DNA of 64,000 nt from Diploptera punctata (lineage: Eukaryota > Arthropoda > Insecta > Blattodea > Blaberidae). Location: assembly GCA_030220185.1 (NCBI GenBank), contig JASPKZ010002336.1, forward strand, positions 62,001 to 126,000, given 5' to 3'. The notes below the pieces were generated by a model. The model worked only from the letters and a program-made list of their open reading frames with translations. It was not told the origin of the DNA and did not search any database. The stretch's first letter is position 1, and every line of letters begins with the position of its first letter. The translations under genes and the position numbers were made by a program. Of the stretch, positions 54,156 to 64,000 are shown one piece after another.

Positions 54156-54192
<37 letters not shown>
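54156..54192. repeat. (AT)n, 3' border of LINE-F
   Basis: About 18 units; another (AT)n borders the LINE-F 5' end at 58055. Confidence 0.95.
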
Positions 54193-54193
<1 letters not shown>

Positions 54194-54448
54194 CCTATAT
54201 ATATCTTCTCTTTTTCGGCTTTCCCCCACTTATAGGTTTGCCGTCTTCAGTTTCCATTTGTCTCTATCATTCCAATCTCCCTCTTCCAAATTCCTATCAT
54301 TCATTATGGTTCTGACGTAGGTTTTCCATTTCCATCTTGGTCTGCCACGTTTATTTCTTCCAGGGGGGTGACCATTGGTAGGCCTATATATTTTTTTGGC
54401 CATATTTCATTTTCCATTCTTTGTACATGGCCATACCATTTAAGTGTT
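54193..54448 (-). pseudogene. LINE-F, C-terminal half
   Basis: Minus-strand frame QTLKWYGHVQRMENEIWPKK, then LPMVTPLEEINVADQDGNGK, and a 3' UTR ending in (AT)n. The frame continues that of 57583-57853 once the LINE-B insertion and one TSD are set aside. GRRRRGRP is degraded to a PLEE stretch. Confidence 0.9.
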
Positions 54449-54589
54449 TGATTTTCAAGGCGTCTGTATCCATATTGGGCGGCCACATCTTCGTCAAGTC
54501 AAGTCTTCAACGGTCAACAGGGCGACAAGGAATAGCACAGCTAAACTTGTAGGGCTTGAAGAGCGGAAGAAGCAGCCCTCTCTTGGGGG

Positions 54590-55390
54590 GTGGATACCCA
54601 GAGGAGCATGTTTGGAGGCTCAGAGGAAGCAGCCCTTCCACCATCCTTGTCCTGCGAAGCGCTCGTAACGCTTCCAGGAGACATTTATCTTACTGAGAAG
54701 CTTCATGGAAATCAGCCGGATTGTCATAAAAGGAACCGACCCAAGCAAGATAAAAGGATACGATTTGGAATAAAGGACATTTTGAAATTAGGAAATTGGA
54801 ACGTAAGGGGAATAAATACAAAAGAAGAAGAATTAGAAAGAGAATTAAAGAAAAAAGAAATAAATATAGCAACAATAACAGAAACAAAAAAGAAACTAAA
54901 AGGAACAAAGGACTTACAACACTATACTATGTTGTATAGCGGAGTAGAACAGACAACAAGAGCGCAGTGTGGAGTAGCAATTTTAATAGATGAAAAATGG
55001 AAGAACAAATTGAATAGCTATGAGTTTATAAATGAAAGGATCCTGATAGCCAGATTTAAAATTGAAAGAGGATATATGATGATAATTGCTGTGTATGCCC
55101 CAGAGGAAGGCAAGAAAGAAGAAACAAAAAAATTTTATAAAACATTACAAACATTAGTTGATAAATATACAAAAGATCATCATTTAATAATAAGTGGAGA
55201 CTTAAATGCCAGAGTAGGCAATGTCCCTATACCTAATGTAATAGGAAATAATGGAGAAATAACAATAAATGATAATGGACAGGATTTGAGACAGTTTTCA
55301 GCCTATAATCAATTAAAAATAATGAATACCTATTTCCGAAAAAAGGACATACATAATATACAAGAAGTGGATATAACTCAAGATCAATAA
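54590..55390 (+). pseudogene. LINE-B endonuclease (frame 1)
   Basis: 266 codons. After a 65-residue basic leader comes LKLGNWNVRG (first EEP motif), IATITETKKKLKG (catalytic E, about residue 97), VYAPEEGK, then IISGDLNARVG (GDxNA box, about 205). It ends early at DITQDQ, where one base appears missing near 55352 (ATACATAATATACA where relatives suggest an extra A). The fold is the AP-endonuclease/exonuclease/phosphatase type that nicks target DNA. The start is the first ATG with a long frame; an upstream start is possible. Confidence 0.9.
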
Positions 55391-55425
55391 TTGACTATTT
55401 AATCGTAAACAACAAGCTAGGAGCC

Positions 55426-57519
55426 TTGGTAAAAGATGTGAGAGTACATAGAGGCAGCGATATATACTCTGATCACTATCTCGTGATAAGCAAAATAAAC
55501 ATAATAGCTAAATGGCGGAAAAATAACATAAAGAACAAAAGAAACCAAGAAGAAGTATATAAAATATATTTATTACAAGATCAAAGTATTAGACAACATT
55601 ATGAAAGCAGAATGAATAAATATATATCAGAGATAGCGACGTCAGAAGATATAAATATTGAATGGGAAAATATATCAAATGTAATACATAAAACAGCAAA
55701 TGAGATATTAGGAAAGAAAAATAGAATAAGGAATAGGAAGGGCTTGAGAACTTGGAATGCGAATATACAAAATGCAGTGAATGAAAAACAAAAAGCATAT
55801 CATACATACTTACGACTGAAAACAGAAGAATCTTATGAAGAATATAAAATGAAAAGGAGAATTGCTAAAAGCATTATAAGAAAATCCCATCAGGAGTCAT
55901 GGGATAAATTTATAAGCTCAGTAGAACATGATATGTATGGAAGACAAGAAATAGGTTATAAATTAGTGAAACATCTAAATCAGACTGAGAAAGATTCTGC
56001 CAGATTGAATATAATCCCAGAACAAGAATGGATCCAGCATTATGAAAAACTTTGGAAAAAGGAGGAAATTGAAGGAAAAGAGAACAATGAGGAAGAAATA
56101 AAAGTGGAAAATATTGATGTAATAGACATAAATGAATTAGAAATGGCTTTGAAAACCACTAAGAATAGGAAAGCAACAGGATTAGATAATATAAATATGG
56201 AATTAATCAAATATAGTGGAATATTGTGTAAACTACGAATACTTCATCTAATTAATATATGTTGGCAGACCTATGGGATTCCAACCACTTGGAAAACAGC
56301 AATTGTCAAGAATATATTCAAAAGAGGAGACCGGAGAAATTGCGAGAATTACAGAGGGATTAGCTTAATGAATACTGGCTACAAAATATATACGAAAATA
56401 ATAAATAATAGATTGAGAAACATAACAGAAGTAATAATAAGTGAAAATCAAAGTGGATTCAGAAAGGGAAGGTCATGTATAGACAATGTCTTTACACTGA
56501 AACAACTCATAGAAAAGAGAAGAGAACATAACTTAGAAACTCACATAGGATTTATAGATTTGGATAAGGCCTTCGATCGAGTAAACAGACAAAAATTATG
56601 GGAAATATTACGAATGAAAGGATACCCGCTGTGCCTTGTTGAAACAATAAAGACATTATATGAAGACACAAATATAATTATAGATACCGGATTCAAAAGA
56701 ACAGATGCAATCAAAACAAATACTGGATTACGACAAGGATGTAGTTTATCACCCACTTTGTTTAATATATATATAGACGATATTTTTAATAAATGGAAAG
56801 TTTTAGTAAATCCAGGAATAAGAATGGATAATAAAATGTGCATAAATAATCTTTTATTTGCTGACGATGTAATCATAATACAGAAAAATGAAGACGACTT
56901 ACAGAAATCAATGCATGCATTAAATGAAATATGTAAATTATACGATCTAAAAATTTCTGTAAGGAAAACGAAGACCATGGCTTTTAGAGGAAGAGATCCA
57001 GTGAGAACCAAAATTATTTTAGAAAATCAAAGTATAGAACAGGTGTCTAGTTTCAAATATTTGGGCTGTGATGTTGGCTACAATGTGGAAAGAGATATTG
57101 ACTCCAAAATAAATAAATTTCAGACGGTGTGTGGAACAATACAGAGAACATTCAAAAATAAAATTAGAAAAGAAACCAAGATAAAAATGTATAATGTTAT
57201 GGCGGTTCCCACAATATTGTATGGATGTGAAACTTGGGCTCCAGTGAAAAGACAGAAGGATAGAATACAGACGGCAGAGATGCGGTTCCTAAGACAAGTA
57301 AAAGGATGTACAAGACTTGATAGAATAAGAAATGAGGATATAAGAGAAGAATTGAAAGTACAGCCTTTATTGGATAAAGTCACGAATTACAGACAGAAAT
57401 GGATTGATCACATGGATGGAATGAGCAAGGAGAGATATCCATTGTTAGCCAGAAATTATCAAGCAAGAGGAAGGCGTGATGTTGGAAGACCTAGAAGACG
57501 TTGGGCTGATGCAATATGA
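55426..57519 (+). CDS. LINE-B reverse transcriptase (frame 2)
   Basis: 697 codons in a frame one base off from the endonuclease; it really starts before the ATG, since RSIIDYLIVNN lies in this frame at 55380. The SDHYLV endonuclease motif is at residues 19-25. RT: ATGLDNINMELIKY (about 245), GDRRNCENYRGISLMNT (about 305), GFRKGRSCIDN (about 345), FIDLDKAFDRVNR (about 380), GLRQGCSLSPTLFNIYIDD (about 440), LLFADDVIII (about 480), SVRKTKTMAF and FKYLGCDV. C-terminus: YGCETWAPVKRQKDR, MRFLRQVKGCTRLDRIR and GRRDVGRPRRRWADAI. All catalytic residues look intact; it may be one frameshift from active. Confidence 0.95.
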   Translation: MVKDVRVHRGSDIYSDHYLVISKINIIAKWRKNNIKNKRNQEEVYKIYLLQDQSIRQHYESRMNKYISEIATSEDINIEWENISNVIHKTANEILGKKNRIRNRKGLRTWNANIQNAVNEKQKAYHTYLRLKTEESYEEYKMKRRIAKSIIRKSHQESWDKFISSVEHDMYGRQEIGYKLVKHLNQTEKDSARLNIIPEQEWIQHYEKLWKKEEIEGKENNEEEIKVENIDVIDINELEMALKTTKNRKATGLDNINMELIKYSGILCKLRILHLINICWQTYGIPTTWKTAIVKNIFKRGDRRNCENYRGISLMNTGYKIYTKIINNRLRNITEVIISENQSGFRKGRSCIDNVFTLKQLIEKRREHNLETHIGFIDLDKAFDRVNRQKLWEILRMKGYPLCLVETIKTLYEDTNIIIDTGFKRTDAIKTNTGLRQGCSLSPTLFNIYIDDIFNKWKVLVNPGIRMDNKMCINNLLFADDVIIIQKNEDDLQKSMHALNEICKLYDLKISVRKTKTMAFRGRDPVRTKIILENQSIEQVSSFKYLGCDVGYNVERDIDSKINKFQTVCGTIQRTFKNKIRKETKIKMYNVMAVPTILYGCETWAPVKRQKDRIQTAEMRFLRQVKGCTRLDRIRNEDIREELKVQPLLDKVTNYRQKWIDHMDGMSKERYPLLARNYQARGRRDVGRPRRRWADAI

Positions 57520-57548
57520 AGTCGGAACGGGCAATTGCCTAATCCTTG

Positions 57549-57575
57549 GAGTGATGATGATGATGATGATGATGA
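57549..57575. repeat. (GAT)n tail of LINE-B
   Basis: About nine GAT units directly before the TSD. Confidence 0.95.
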
Positions 57576-57582
57576 TTTTCAA

Positions 57583-58050
57583 TCCTCTTAACAACATATG
57601 TGGTGACATTCATTTCTCTCCAAAGGAATTCATTTCTTATTTTATTCTGTCTTGTTTTTTGGAGGCTTCTTCTAAAATAATCAAACTCAACTGTTCTAAT
57701 TTTATTCTTCTGTAATCCCGTCGAAGACCAAGTTTCACTTCCATATGACAAAATATTCTGTATTATGCTCTTATAAATTTTCATTTTAGTTTCCTCTGTA
57801 ATATTTTTGTTCCGAATTATTCCACGTAGTGTCTTAGTTGCATTTTTTGCCATTGCATTTTAGTCTGTAAGCTACATCTCTCTCACAGGTACCTAAACTT
57901 GTAATTATTGACATTTGAAAAATTCACATTTTTTTTTATTTACCCTGTTTCAAGTATGAGGTCATCCACATCCTTTCCCAAACACATATACGTATTCTGT
58001 TTTCTGTAAATTTATATCCAGTCCCCATTTTTTATATCTTCCATTAGTTT
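57583..58050 (-). pseudogene. LINE-F, upstream half
   Basis: Minus-strand frame KNATKTLRGIIRNKNITEET, KMKIYKSIIQNILSYGSETW and NKIRTVEFDYFRRSLQKTRQ, ending NVTTYVVKRIEN at the LINE-B insertion. Upstream (57860-58040) are broken RT-thumb codons. It is 5'-truncated at an (AT)n tract. The HHHHHHHH ending of the raw frame comes from the LINE-B (GAT)n tail, not LINE-F. Confidence 0.9.
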
Positions 58051-58054
<4 letters not shown>

Positions 58055-58081
<27 letters not shown>

Positions 58082-58082
58082 A
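58055..58082. repeat. (AT)n, 5' border of LINE-F
   Basis: About 14 units. Confidence 0.95.
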
Positions 58083-58449
58083 GCATAAATATTATTAACT
58101 TCTCTTAATACCATTTATTGAAAATAATTATTAATTGCTGAAAAGTATAGGTCGTAGTATTGTTTGCTCCGATATAAACAAAATTGGGTCAGTTATAAAA
58201 TTTAAGCGTTAGACATACTCACTTCCATACCCATATTCAAGAATTATTTATTTATTTAACCTGGTGGAGTTAAGGTCATATGGCCTTCACTTGCACTCAC
58301 CAGGACAAACATATGTTACATTCAAGTACAAAAATCACAATAATGTTAGATACTAAACGATTAACTGAACAATAACAAACATAAGATCTAATAATACAAT
58401 AAAGTTAAAGAATTAAAATAAGATGTGTAAACATTAAACATCTGTATAT

Positions 58450-58781
58450 TCATCCATAGTAATTTTGCCCGAGGGTAGGTCTTTCGTAGCAATCATAGCA
58501 TTTTCGTGCTATGCTTTGCAGCTTTATAAGGGAATTATAGGTGTGGTAGCTTTCCGTTGCTTCCCACACCGGCGAAGGATGTTGATGATAATGATAAGGA
58601 TGATGATGGTGGCCGGGCGATTTACGGGGACCGTTGGGCCCTAAGCTTCCTGACATTTGCCTTACAGGTGAGGATAAACCCCGTAAAAAACCTCACCCAT
58701 GAGCCTGTCCCGACCGGGGATCGAACCCGGGCCCGCTGCGTGACAAGGCAGCACTATACCTCGAGACTACAGCGGTGGACA
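58450..58781 (-). mobile_element. SINE-A, type-1 tail, in LINE-G
   Basis: Full length but more diverged: head GTCCACCGCTGTAGTCTCGA, B-box GGTTCGATCCC, GGGGACCGTTGGGCCC with a body deletion, tail GGGCAAAATTACTATGGATG. TSD ATCTGTATAT (58440-58449) versus ATTTGTATAT (58782-58791). Confidence 0.92.
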
Positions 58782-58790
58782 ATTTGTATA

Positions 58791-58857
58791 TAAATAAATA
58801 AATAAATAAATAAATAAAAAGTATATATATATATACATACATATATATATATATATA
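58791..58857. repeat. (AAAT)n then (AT)n
   Basis: Six to seven AAAT units followed by interrupted (AT)n, within LINE-G. The frames over it are artefacts. Confidence 0.9.
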
Positions 58858-59286
58858 ATGGAAGAACAGCTCGAATATACTATACATAAAAATAATTTTA
58901 AAAAATACAAAGGAAGTAACAAATTGCAATGAGTTAAACTATCGTTGATATACTGACCTATATAAGAAATCATGTAAAAATTTGTTTAAATTTTAATAAT
59001 ATTTTTATTATATAAAGGAAAAGTACATTATAGATTTTGTAATTTTTCTCATGCTTTAAAGGTGAAGTTAATTTAAGGTGTAGGATACATTTACTCATTT
59101 CCATGGTACCGGTATTCATGATTCTGTGACATAGAGAAGTTTTTAATTATATAGCATAATATAGTCAATAGAATTTCATGAACAATATCATAAATTTCAT
59201 AGTTAACTTCATCTTGTTCTTGAAATCACTCTCAGCGTTTCGTCTGCCACTGCGGCATACATTATTTGGAGACTGTGATAGTAGAT

Positions 59287-59930
59287 GACTTTACTTGGAC
59301 TATTTAGTTCATGCCCCAAATGGTAGTCAATGATCAATCACGTTACAATGAATTTTGTTTTACAACCAATGATAGTCGTGTTTCACCTCGCTCGTTATTG
59401 ATTTTTCTTTATCAGTTCCTTCTTTTGTGATAAAGAAAGCTCCTCCTTTTGATATTCTAAACAGGTCAGAACATTATTTTCCTCCAACAAATACATTGAC
59501 ATAGCAAATAATGAACAGATTCCTTGATTTTACCGAGTTGTTTACTAAAAAAATAATGAATAACCTATAATGTTGATTATAATATACAGTTTGTTGTGTT
59601 TAATTATTTCTCTACTAGGGTGCATTCTTACAATATTGCGATCCTATTTGGCAATAAATAATATGATCAAGTTGCAGTGAATAAACATAACCTCACATTT
59701 CTGATTTGTTTTCAAATATCGTCGTTTACATTAAATATATAAACATTTTAAAATACCGGTAACTATATTTAAATAATGATTATTGAGTAAACAGCTTAAA
59801 TGTATTCGTTAAATAGTCCTAACAAACGCCACTCTTGATTTCCAAATCCGCTAGAGACATTCATTCGTCACTTCGTGACTCGTGAATTTATCGATGATTT
59901 GGAAATAACTCGTGACATTACATATAACTA
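59287..59930 (+). mobile_element. Family R repeat, copy 3
   Basis: Starts after TACTTG with GACTATTTAGTTCATGCCCC. CCAATGATAGTC, TTTTGTGATAAAGAAAGCTC and TTCTTACAATATTGCGATCC lie in the same order as at 6668. It ends with the hairpin (TCTTGATTTCCAAAT pairs with ATTTGGAAATAAC) and GTGACATTACATA. Immediately followed by copy 4 in direct orientation. Confidence 0.88.
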
Positions 59931-60605
59931 TTTAGCTCGTGTCCCAAATGGGAGTCAATGACCAATCACGTTTCAATGAATTTTGTTTTACAACCAATCA
60001 CAGTCTTGTTTCACGTCGCTATTTATCGAATTCTGTTTAATAAAATAAAGAAAGCTCCTCCTTTTTAATATTTTGAACAGGTCAGAACATTATTTTGCAG
60101 TGACTGATTCTCCAACAAATACGTTGAATGTACCAAATAATGAACAGTTTCCTTCGAACTGCATATTTCATAATTGTGTGTTCAATAATTGTGTTTTTAA
60201 TAATGATTTTACTGAGTTATTTCCTAAAAAAATAAATTAATGACCTATAATGTTGGTTATAATATACAGTTTGTTTTATTTTTTATCCACTAGGGTGCAT
60301 TCTTACAATATTGCGATCTTAATGGGTGACGTTGATTATGATCCTATTTGTCAATAAATAATATGATCAAGTTGCAGTGAATAAACATAACCACACATTT
60401 CTGATTTGTTTTTAAACATCGCCGTTTACTTTAAATATATAAATATTTTAAAATACCGGTAACTACATTTAAATAGTGTTTTTTGAGTAAACATCTTAAA
60501 TTTATACGTTAAATAGTCCTAACAAATGCCATTCTTGATGTCCAAATCCTCATTAAAATTGGAAATCACTCTTGGCATTTCTTATGATAATACGGAACTA
60601 TAGCG
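59931..60605 (+). mobile_element. Family R repeat, copy 4 (tandem)
   Basis: Starts AACTATTTAGCTCGTGTCCC directly after copy 3. It carries insertions relative to other copies (GCAGTGACTGATTCTCC near 60095; ATGGGTGACGTTGATTATG near 60322), and the terminal hairpin loop is deleted (CCTCATTAAAATTGG). Confidence 0.85.
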
Positions 60606-60658
60606 ATGGTCTTCTGAGGATATCTGTCACAGCAAATTAAAAAGGACAAAAAATGTGT

Positions 60659-60733
60659 GTCACTAGAAGTTTATTTTATTTATTTATTTGGATAAGATGA
60701 CATTTGTATTATTAATAATAATAAAAATAAAGC

Positions 60734-60781
<48 letters not shown>

Positions 60782-60836
60782 AAATGTCATCTTATTCAAA
60801 TAAATAAATAAATAAATAAAATTAAAATAATCTAGT
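60659..60836. repeat. AAT-centred hairpin between R copies
   Basis: Arms TCACTAGA...TTATTTGGATAAGATGACAT (60659-60707) and their inverse (60780-60836) are nearly complementary over about 55-60 bp. They flank an (ATT)n core (60735-60780). The outermost TCACTAGA/TCTAGTGA could be TIRs of a small MITE. Confidence 0.85.
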
Positions 60837-60849
60837 GATAAACATTTTT

Positions 60850-61607
60850 GCAATAAAAATAATTATGTTTATCATAAGTAATGTCACAAGTGATTTCCAT
60901 TCGTGAGGAGAGAATTTATCTAGAGAATTTGGAAATCAAGAGTGACATTTGTTAGGACTATTTAACAAATTAAATTAAGCTGTTTGCTCACAAATCATTA
61001 TTCAACTATAGTTATTTTAAAATATTTATATATTTAATGTAAACGGCGATGTTTGAAAACAAATGAGAAACGATAGGTACGCTTCATCTGCTTCTTTTGT
61101 TTATCACTGCAACCAGATCATACTATTTATTGCCAAAGGAACGCAATATTGTAAGAATGCTCTCTAGTGGAGAAAAAATGAAACACATCAAACTGTATAT
61201 TAATTCATTTCTGATGTCCTATGATGTAAATATGACAATTATATTTTTCTGGATTATTACCTGGAAAAAAATACATTTAAGAAAGTGCAAACAGTGGTTT
61301 ATTTTTTTTTTTGGTGGTATAATAAATTGCTACAATGTTTTTTATATTAACTCCTGCTAGCGCTATGTGTTGACATTCGTGCACTGTACAATCTGGTAGC
61401 CGTATTTCTTATAGGATCAGTCACTGCAAAGTAATGGTCAGGCCTCTTCAGAATATTAAAAAGGAGGCGCTTTCTTTAATATGGTAAATTTAACATTGAT
61501 AAATATTTGGTGAAACACGATTCTGATTGGTTGTAAAACAGAAATCATTGAAACGTGATTGGTCATTGACTCCCATTTGGGGCATGAGTTAAATAGTCAG
61601 CTTAATG
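60850..61607 (-). mobile_element. Family R repeat, copy 5 (inverted)
   Basis: The reverse complement starts GACTATTTAACTCATGCCCC at 61607 and ends TTGTGACATTACTTATGATA at about 60850, with the terminal hairpin at 60890-60950. It has an extra 100-130 bp in the middle (61200-61400). The 87-codon plus frame at 61097 lies inside and is probably chance. Confidence 0.85.
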
Positions 61608-61788
61608 TTATGTTAAATAAGTGATAGAGACTAAACTTCTAAGCCTACAACAAACTTATAGGGATAAGATAAATTACGGTATAAAAGTTTGACCTAAGCG
61701 TTACCACCAAAACAGAGAATGATACAAAACATATCAAACGTACATTGATAAATCAAGAAAATTTATTTATATATTTGATTATAAGTGA

Positions 61789-62135
61789 TTCCGATTGAGG
61801 GTCTTTCCACTTTTCAGCGGTTGCCCTTTTACCAGCCGGCTGCTGGCCCTTCACATCCACATGTGTCAATCACAGAGGTAGATGATCAACAGCCAGTGTA
61901 GGGGTGACATGTGGTTAGCATGTCGAGTCCCCCAGCCGTTATAGCTGGTTCCTCAACCTGGAGCCGCTACTTATTGAGCTACCCAATTGCCTCACGATGC
62001 TGGGTGGGCACCGGTCCCATACTGGCCGAAATACCATGAGAAAATTTCTTCCCCCATGGAGACTCGAACCAGCGCAAGTCCCGTAGCTCTGCGCCAAGGC
62101 TTCCTACCTTAACCGCTCGGCTACGGCGCGGGACA
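61789..62135 (-). mobile_element. SINE-C, full length, type-1 tail
   Basis: The reverse complement is near-identical to 29932-30281: A-box TAGCCGAGCGG, B-box GGTTCGAGTCT, tail AAGACCCTCAATCGGAATC. TSD TATAAGTGA lies at 61780-61788 and 62136-62144. Confidence 0.95.
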
Positions 62136-62144
62136 TATAAGTGA

Positions 62145-63179
62145 AATGCTTCTAATAAATGTGCATTCCGCTAACGTTATATTTGTTTAAGCTCCGATTT
62201 TCCATCATATAAAACAAATGGCAAATTGTTCTTGGAAGAATATTAGGGCCCTACTATAGTTTATGGAGTGTAATTAATTAAAAGTTGATATGAAATAGGG
62301 AAAGGACGAGAATTGATGTATATGGTCATATTTACAGTGTTCATTTTAACTATAATCTAATGAAATACTTATTAATTAAATAAAAATAAAACATAGTTTT
62401 ATTTGATTTTCATATTGATTAATGAAATACTAATTATTTAAAGTTACATAACTTATAGGTTTTGTCTGTTACTGTTTCTACATGTACTACAAAAAAGTGG
62501 GAAGTTGTAGTAGTGCATTTTTCATTGTAAAATTGTACTAGGACAGCGCCCAGCTGTCTGGTAGAGAGAACGGCGAAGTTGCATGTTGATGATGATGTAA
62601 AAGAACATGACCGCTTTAATTGACCATGGCTTTAAAGTAAGGCGGTCCTCAAGCAATGAGATGAAAAACGGAAAGGAATGAAGTTTTATAAATTGACAAG
62701 TGAAGGGAAGAATGTAAGAAACTAGTGTTGAAGCCAGCTGTGTTACTTTTACATGGGTGTGACGACGGCTGTGCTTTCATTTTCAACATAATCATTTCTG
62801 ATTTATACGAATACTTCTATCACTTACTCCATTGGGAATATGCTATATCTGCTCATTTTTATTAGCTTGATTATTGTGCTCCTCCTCATCCTCCTCCTTT
62901 GATGTATCAATATTGGTTCCCTACAGTACAGTTCGTTAATTATGTAGGTTAAAAAAATGACAGAATCCTGTATTGTTAATTAAGTTATAGACAAAATGAC
63001 GTTTAAACCAATGGCATTGACTTTAATAAAGTCTTCGAGCACATAAAGTCAAATGAATTCTTGCATTTTAAAGTGATGTTGAAATGAATTATTCTATCAT
63101 CTGTAGGAGTGTAACGTTTAAATCAAAACAATTAGCATCTTGGACATTTGACAAATTGATTCATTTCTTTACTTATTAA
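62145..63179. other. No recognisable feature
   Basis: About 1 kb without a supported element. Confidence 0.5.
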
Positions 63180-63395
63180 AATATTTCGGTCTGTAGGGCC
63201 GTGACCCGTAACTGGTGTTTCTTCCTCGACTACGGAGACACCTTCAGTGGCGAGTTCCTCTCTATGTCCTCCGTAGTTGAAGGAGAAACGTCTGGGAGAA
63301 GAAACCTCGCCACTGAAGATGCCCTTATAGAGGGAGAAATGTCTGGGAGAAAACCAGTTACGAACCACGGCCCTATAGCCCTGAAAATTTTAATA
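63180..63395. repeat. Hairpin repeat with GTAGGGCCGTG ends
   Basis: The left part (CTGTAGGGCCGTGACCCGTA, ACCTTCAGTGGCGAG) pairs in inverse with the right (CTCGCCACTGAAGAT, TACGAACCACGGCCCTATAG). Overlapping frames on both strands (63132-63401) follow from the symmetry and are not genes. It is related in its opening to 27655-27915. Confidence 0.7.
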
Positions 63396-64000
63396 CAATG
63401 ACTTCCGGCCGCGAAAGCCTAAATTCTATTAATTTCTTTACTGTTTAAAATGTTCATTACCTGAACAACTCTGAATAAAAGCTAAATTAAGTATTAGTTA
63501 ATATTGTATTTAACCCTTAAATTGGCAAAACATCATCATCATCACTATGTATTGGAAATTGTGTCACTTCTCGAACTTCCCTTTTATATTTGTCAAGGAA
63601 AACATCAATTTTTTATGGAAGCGTCCTCGACCAATGGGATCGTTCATTTGTGAACAGCAATTTCCGGCTATTATTAGGGACTTCCAACCCTCTTTAGCCC
63701 TTGTGAATTAATTATATCGTCGTTGATTTTTAATGATATTTCTTCTACGAACTTTATTTGTTCGTTTCTGATTTTTTTGTAATATATATCCCCTGCTAAC
63801 GATAACTAGCCTTAGTCCGGTTTCAAAGGTCCAGTGGTAGGGCATTCCAATCCTGCAATAATTTTCTAGATGAATTAATTAATTTCCTATGATATTCTTT
63901 AGCACACTGAGACATGCGACACGACATGACACCCCCTCTCTAGCTTTGGAAGTAAAAATTTAATGATTTGATTTAATGTATATCAGAGGTATATTTATCT
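63396..64000. other. No recognisable feature
   Basis: AT-rich sequence to the window end. Confidence 0.5.

Larger units (their letters stand above)
54459..57572 (+). mobile_element. LINE-B, full-length RTE-like retrotransposon
   Basis: 3,114 bp: 5' UTR (GGCGTCTGTATCCATATTGG onwards), one long coding region broken by a frameshift, stop at 57517-57519, then about 30 bp of UTR and a (GAT)n tail. The 10-bp TSD TGATTTTCAA lies at 54449-54458 and 57573-57582. Short length, single ORF, apurinic-type endonuclease and a very short 3' UTR made of simple repeats are RTE-clade traits (established knowledge); placement is by these, not by a tree. Inserted into LINE-F antisense. Confidence 0.93.
58252..59080 (-). 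mobile_element. LINE-G 3' region split by SINE-A
   Basis: 3' end CTCCACCAGGTTAAATAAAT (minus strand) at 58252-58270. UTR blocks CACCAGGACAAACATATGTT and ACAGCTCGAATATACTATAC match 14786-15030. SINE-A is inserted at 58450. The AT and AAAT tracts at 58791-58857 lie inside. Upstream limit approximate. Confidence 0.75.

Noticed and set aside
55426..57519. LINE-B as a domesticated host gene
   Set aside because: Flanking TSD, tail and frameshift show an ordinary insertion; no sign of selection can be judged from one copy.
61097..61360. 87-codon frame with a membrane-like segment
   Set aside because: Inside an inverted copy of noncoding repeat R and not conserved in the other four R copies.
63132..63401. 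Two similar frames on opposite strands
   Set aside because: The symmetry comes from a hairpin repeat; no protein similarity.
1..64000. CRISPR array, bacterial operons, riboswitches or promoter/RBS signals
   Set aside because: Repeat structure, microsatellites, LINEs and SINEs show eukaryotic nuclear DNA; spaced repeats present are transposon or satellite related.

Overview
The window looks like AT-rich, repeat-saturated intergenic or intronic DNA from an insect. The repeat consensus sequences resemble ones I associate with cockroaches (Periplaneta-like Blattodea); that species guess is recollection only, and no host gene confirms it. I found no convincing host protein-coding exon, rRNA or functional tRNA. 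Nearly everything recognisable is a transposable element, its decayed remains, or a microsatellite attached to one.

Non-LTR retrotransposons dominate. The best is a full-length, about 3.1-kb RTE-like LINE (LINE-B, 54459-57572). It has an AP-endonuclease region, a reverse transcriptase with FADD, and a C-terminal domain, and is broken by one frameshift. It sits inside an older antisense LINE (LINE-F) whose halves lie at 54193-54448 and 57583-58050. A 10-bp target-site duplication (TSD) flanks it, and the LINE-F reading frame is regained across the gap. A second family (LINE-A, with a characteristic GRPRMRWEN C-terminus) has eight copies or pieces; the best open frame is 331 codons at 49331-50326. 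Other LINE tails belong to at least eight further groups, several with clear TSDs (19 bp at 7456/8543, 13 bp at 46011/46558, 12 bp at 51074/51654).

Three tRNA-headed SINE families recur: SINE-A (about 330 bp, eight copies), SINE-B (five clear pieces plus one weaker) and SINE-C (about 345 bp, six copies). A fourth tRNA-like family (SINE-D) has three copies, two in inverted orientation. SINE-A and SINE-C each occur with two different 3' ends. The commoner SINE-A end matches the 3' end of LINE-E (20877-21981), suggesting that LINE as its mobilising partner.

DNA transposons include a Tc1-like transposase pseudogene with TIRs and TA flanks (34819-36893), a 575-bp element with about 125-bp TIRs (32754-33328), a third transposase relic (17836-18717), a 460-bp TA-flanked element, and a 238-bp MITE with a CATTA duplication. 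Four foldback elements share a GTCCTCAA arm motif. One 650-750-bp unclassified repeat (R) occurs five times, forming a tandem-plus-inverted cluster at 59287-61607. A further family ending in CCGGGTATTAGCTA (family H) occurs three times; the longest copy carries an internal tandem array of about 145 bp units.

Genes do not cooperate in a pathway here. The window records layered insertions: SINE in LINE, LINE in LINE, LINE in foldback, SINE in DNA transposon and repeat in Tc1. Family names (LINE-A, SINE-A, FB and so on) are labels for this window only.
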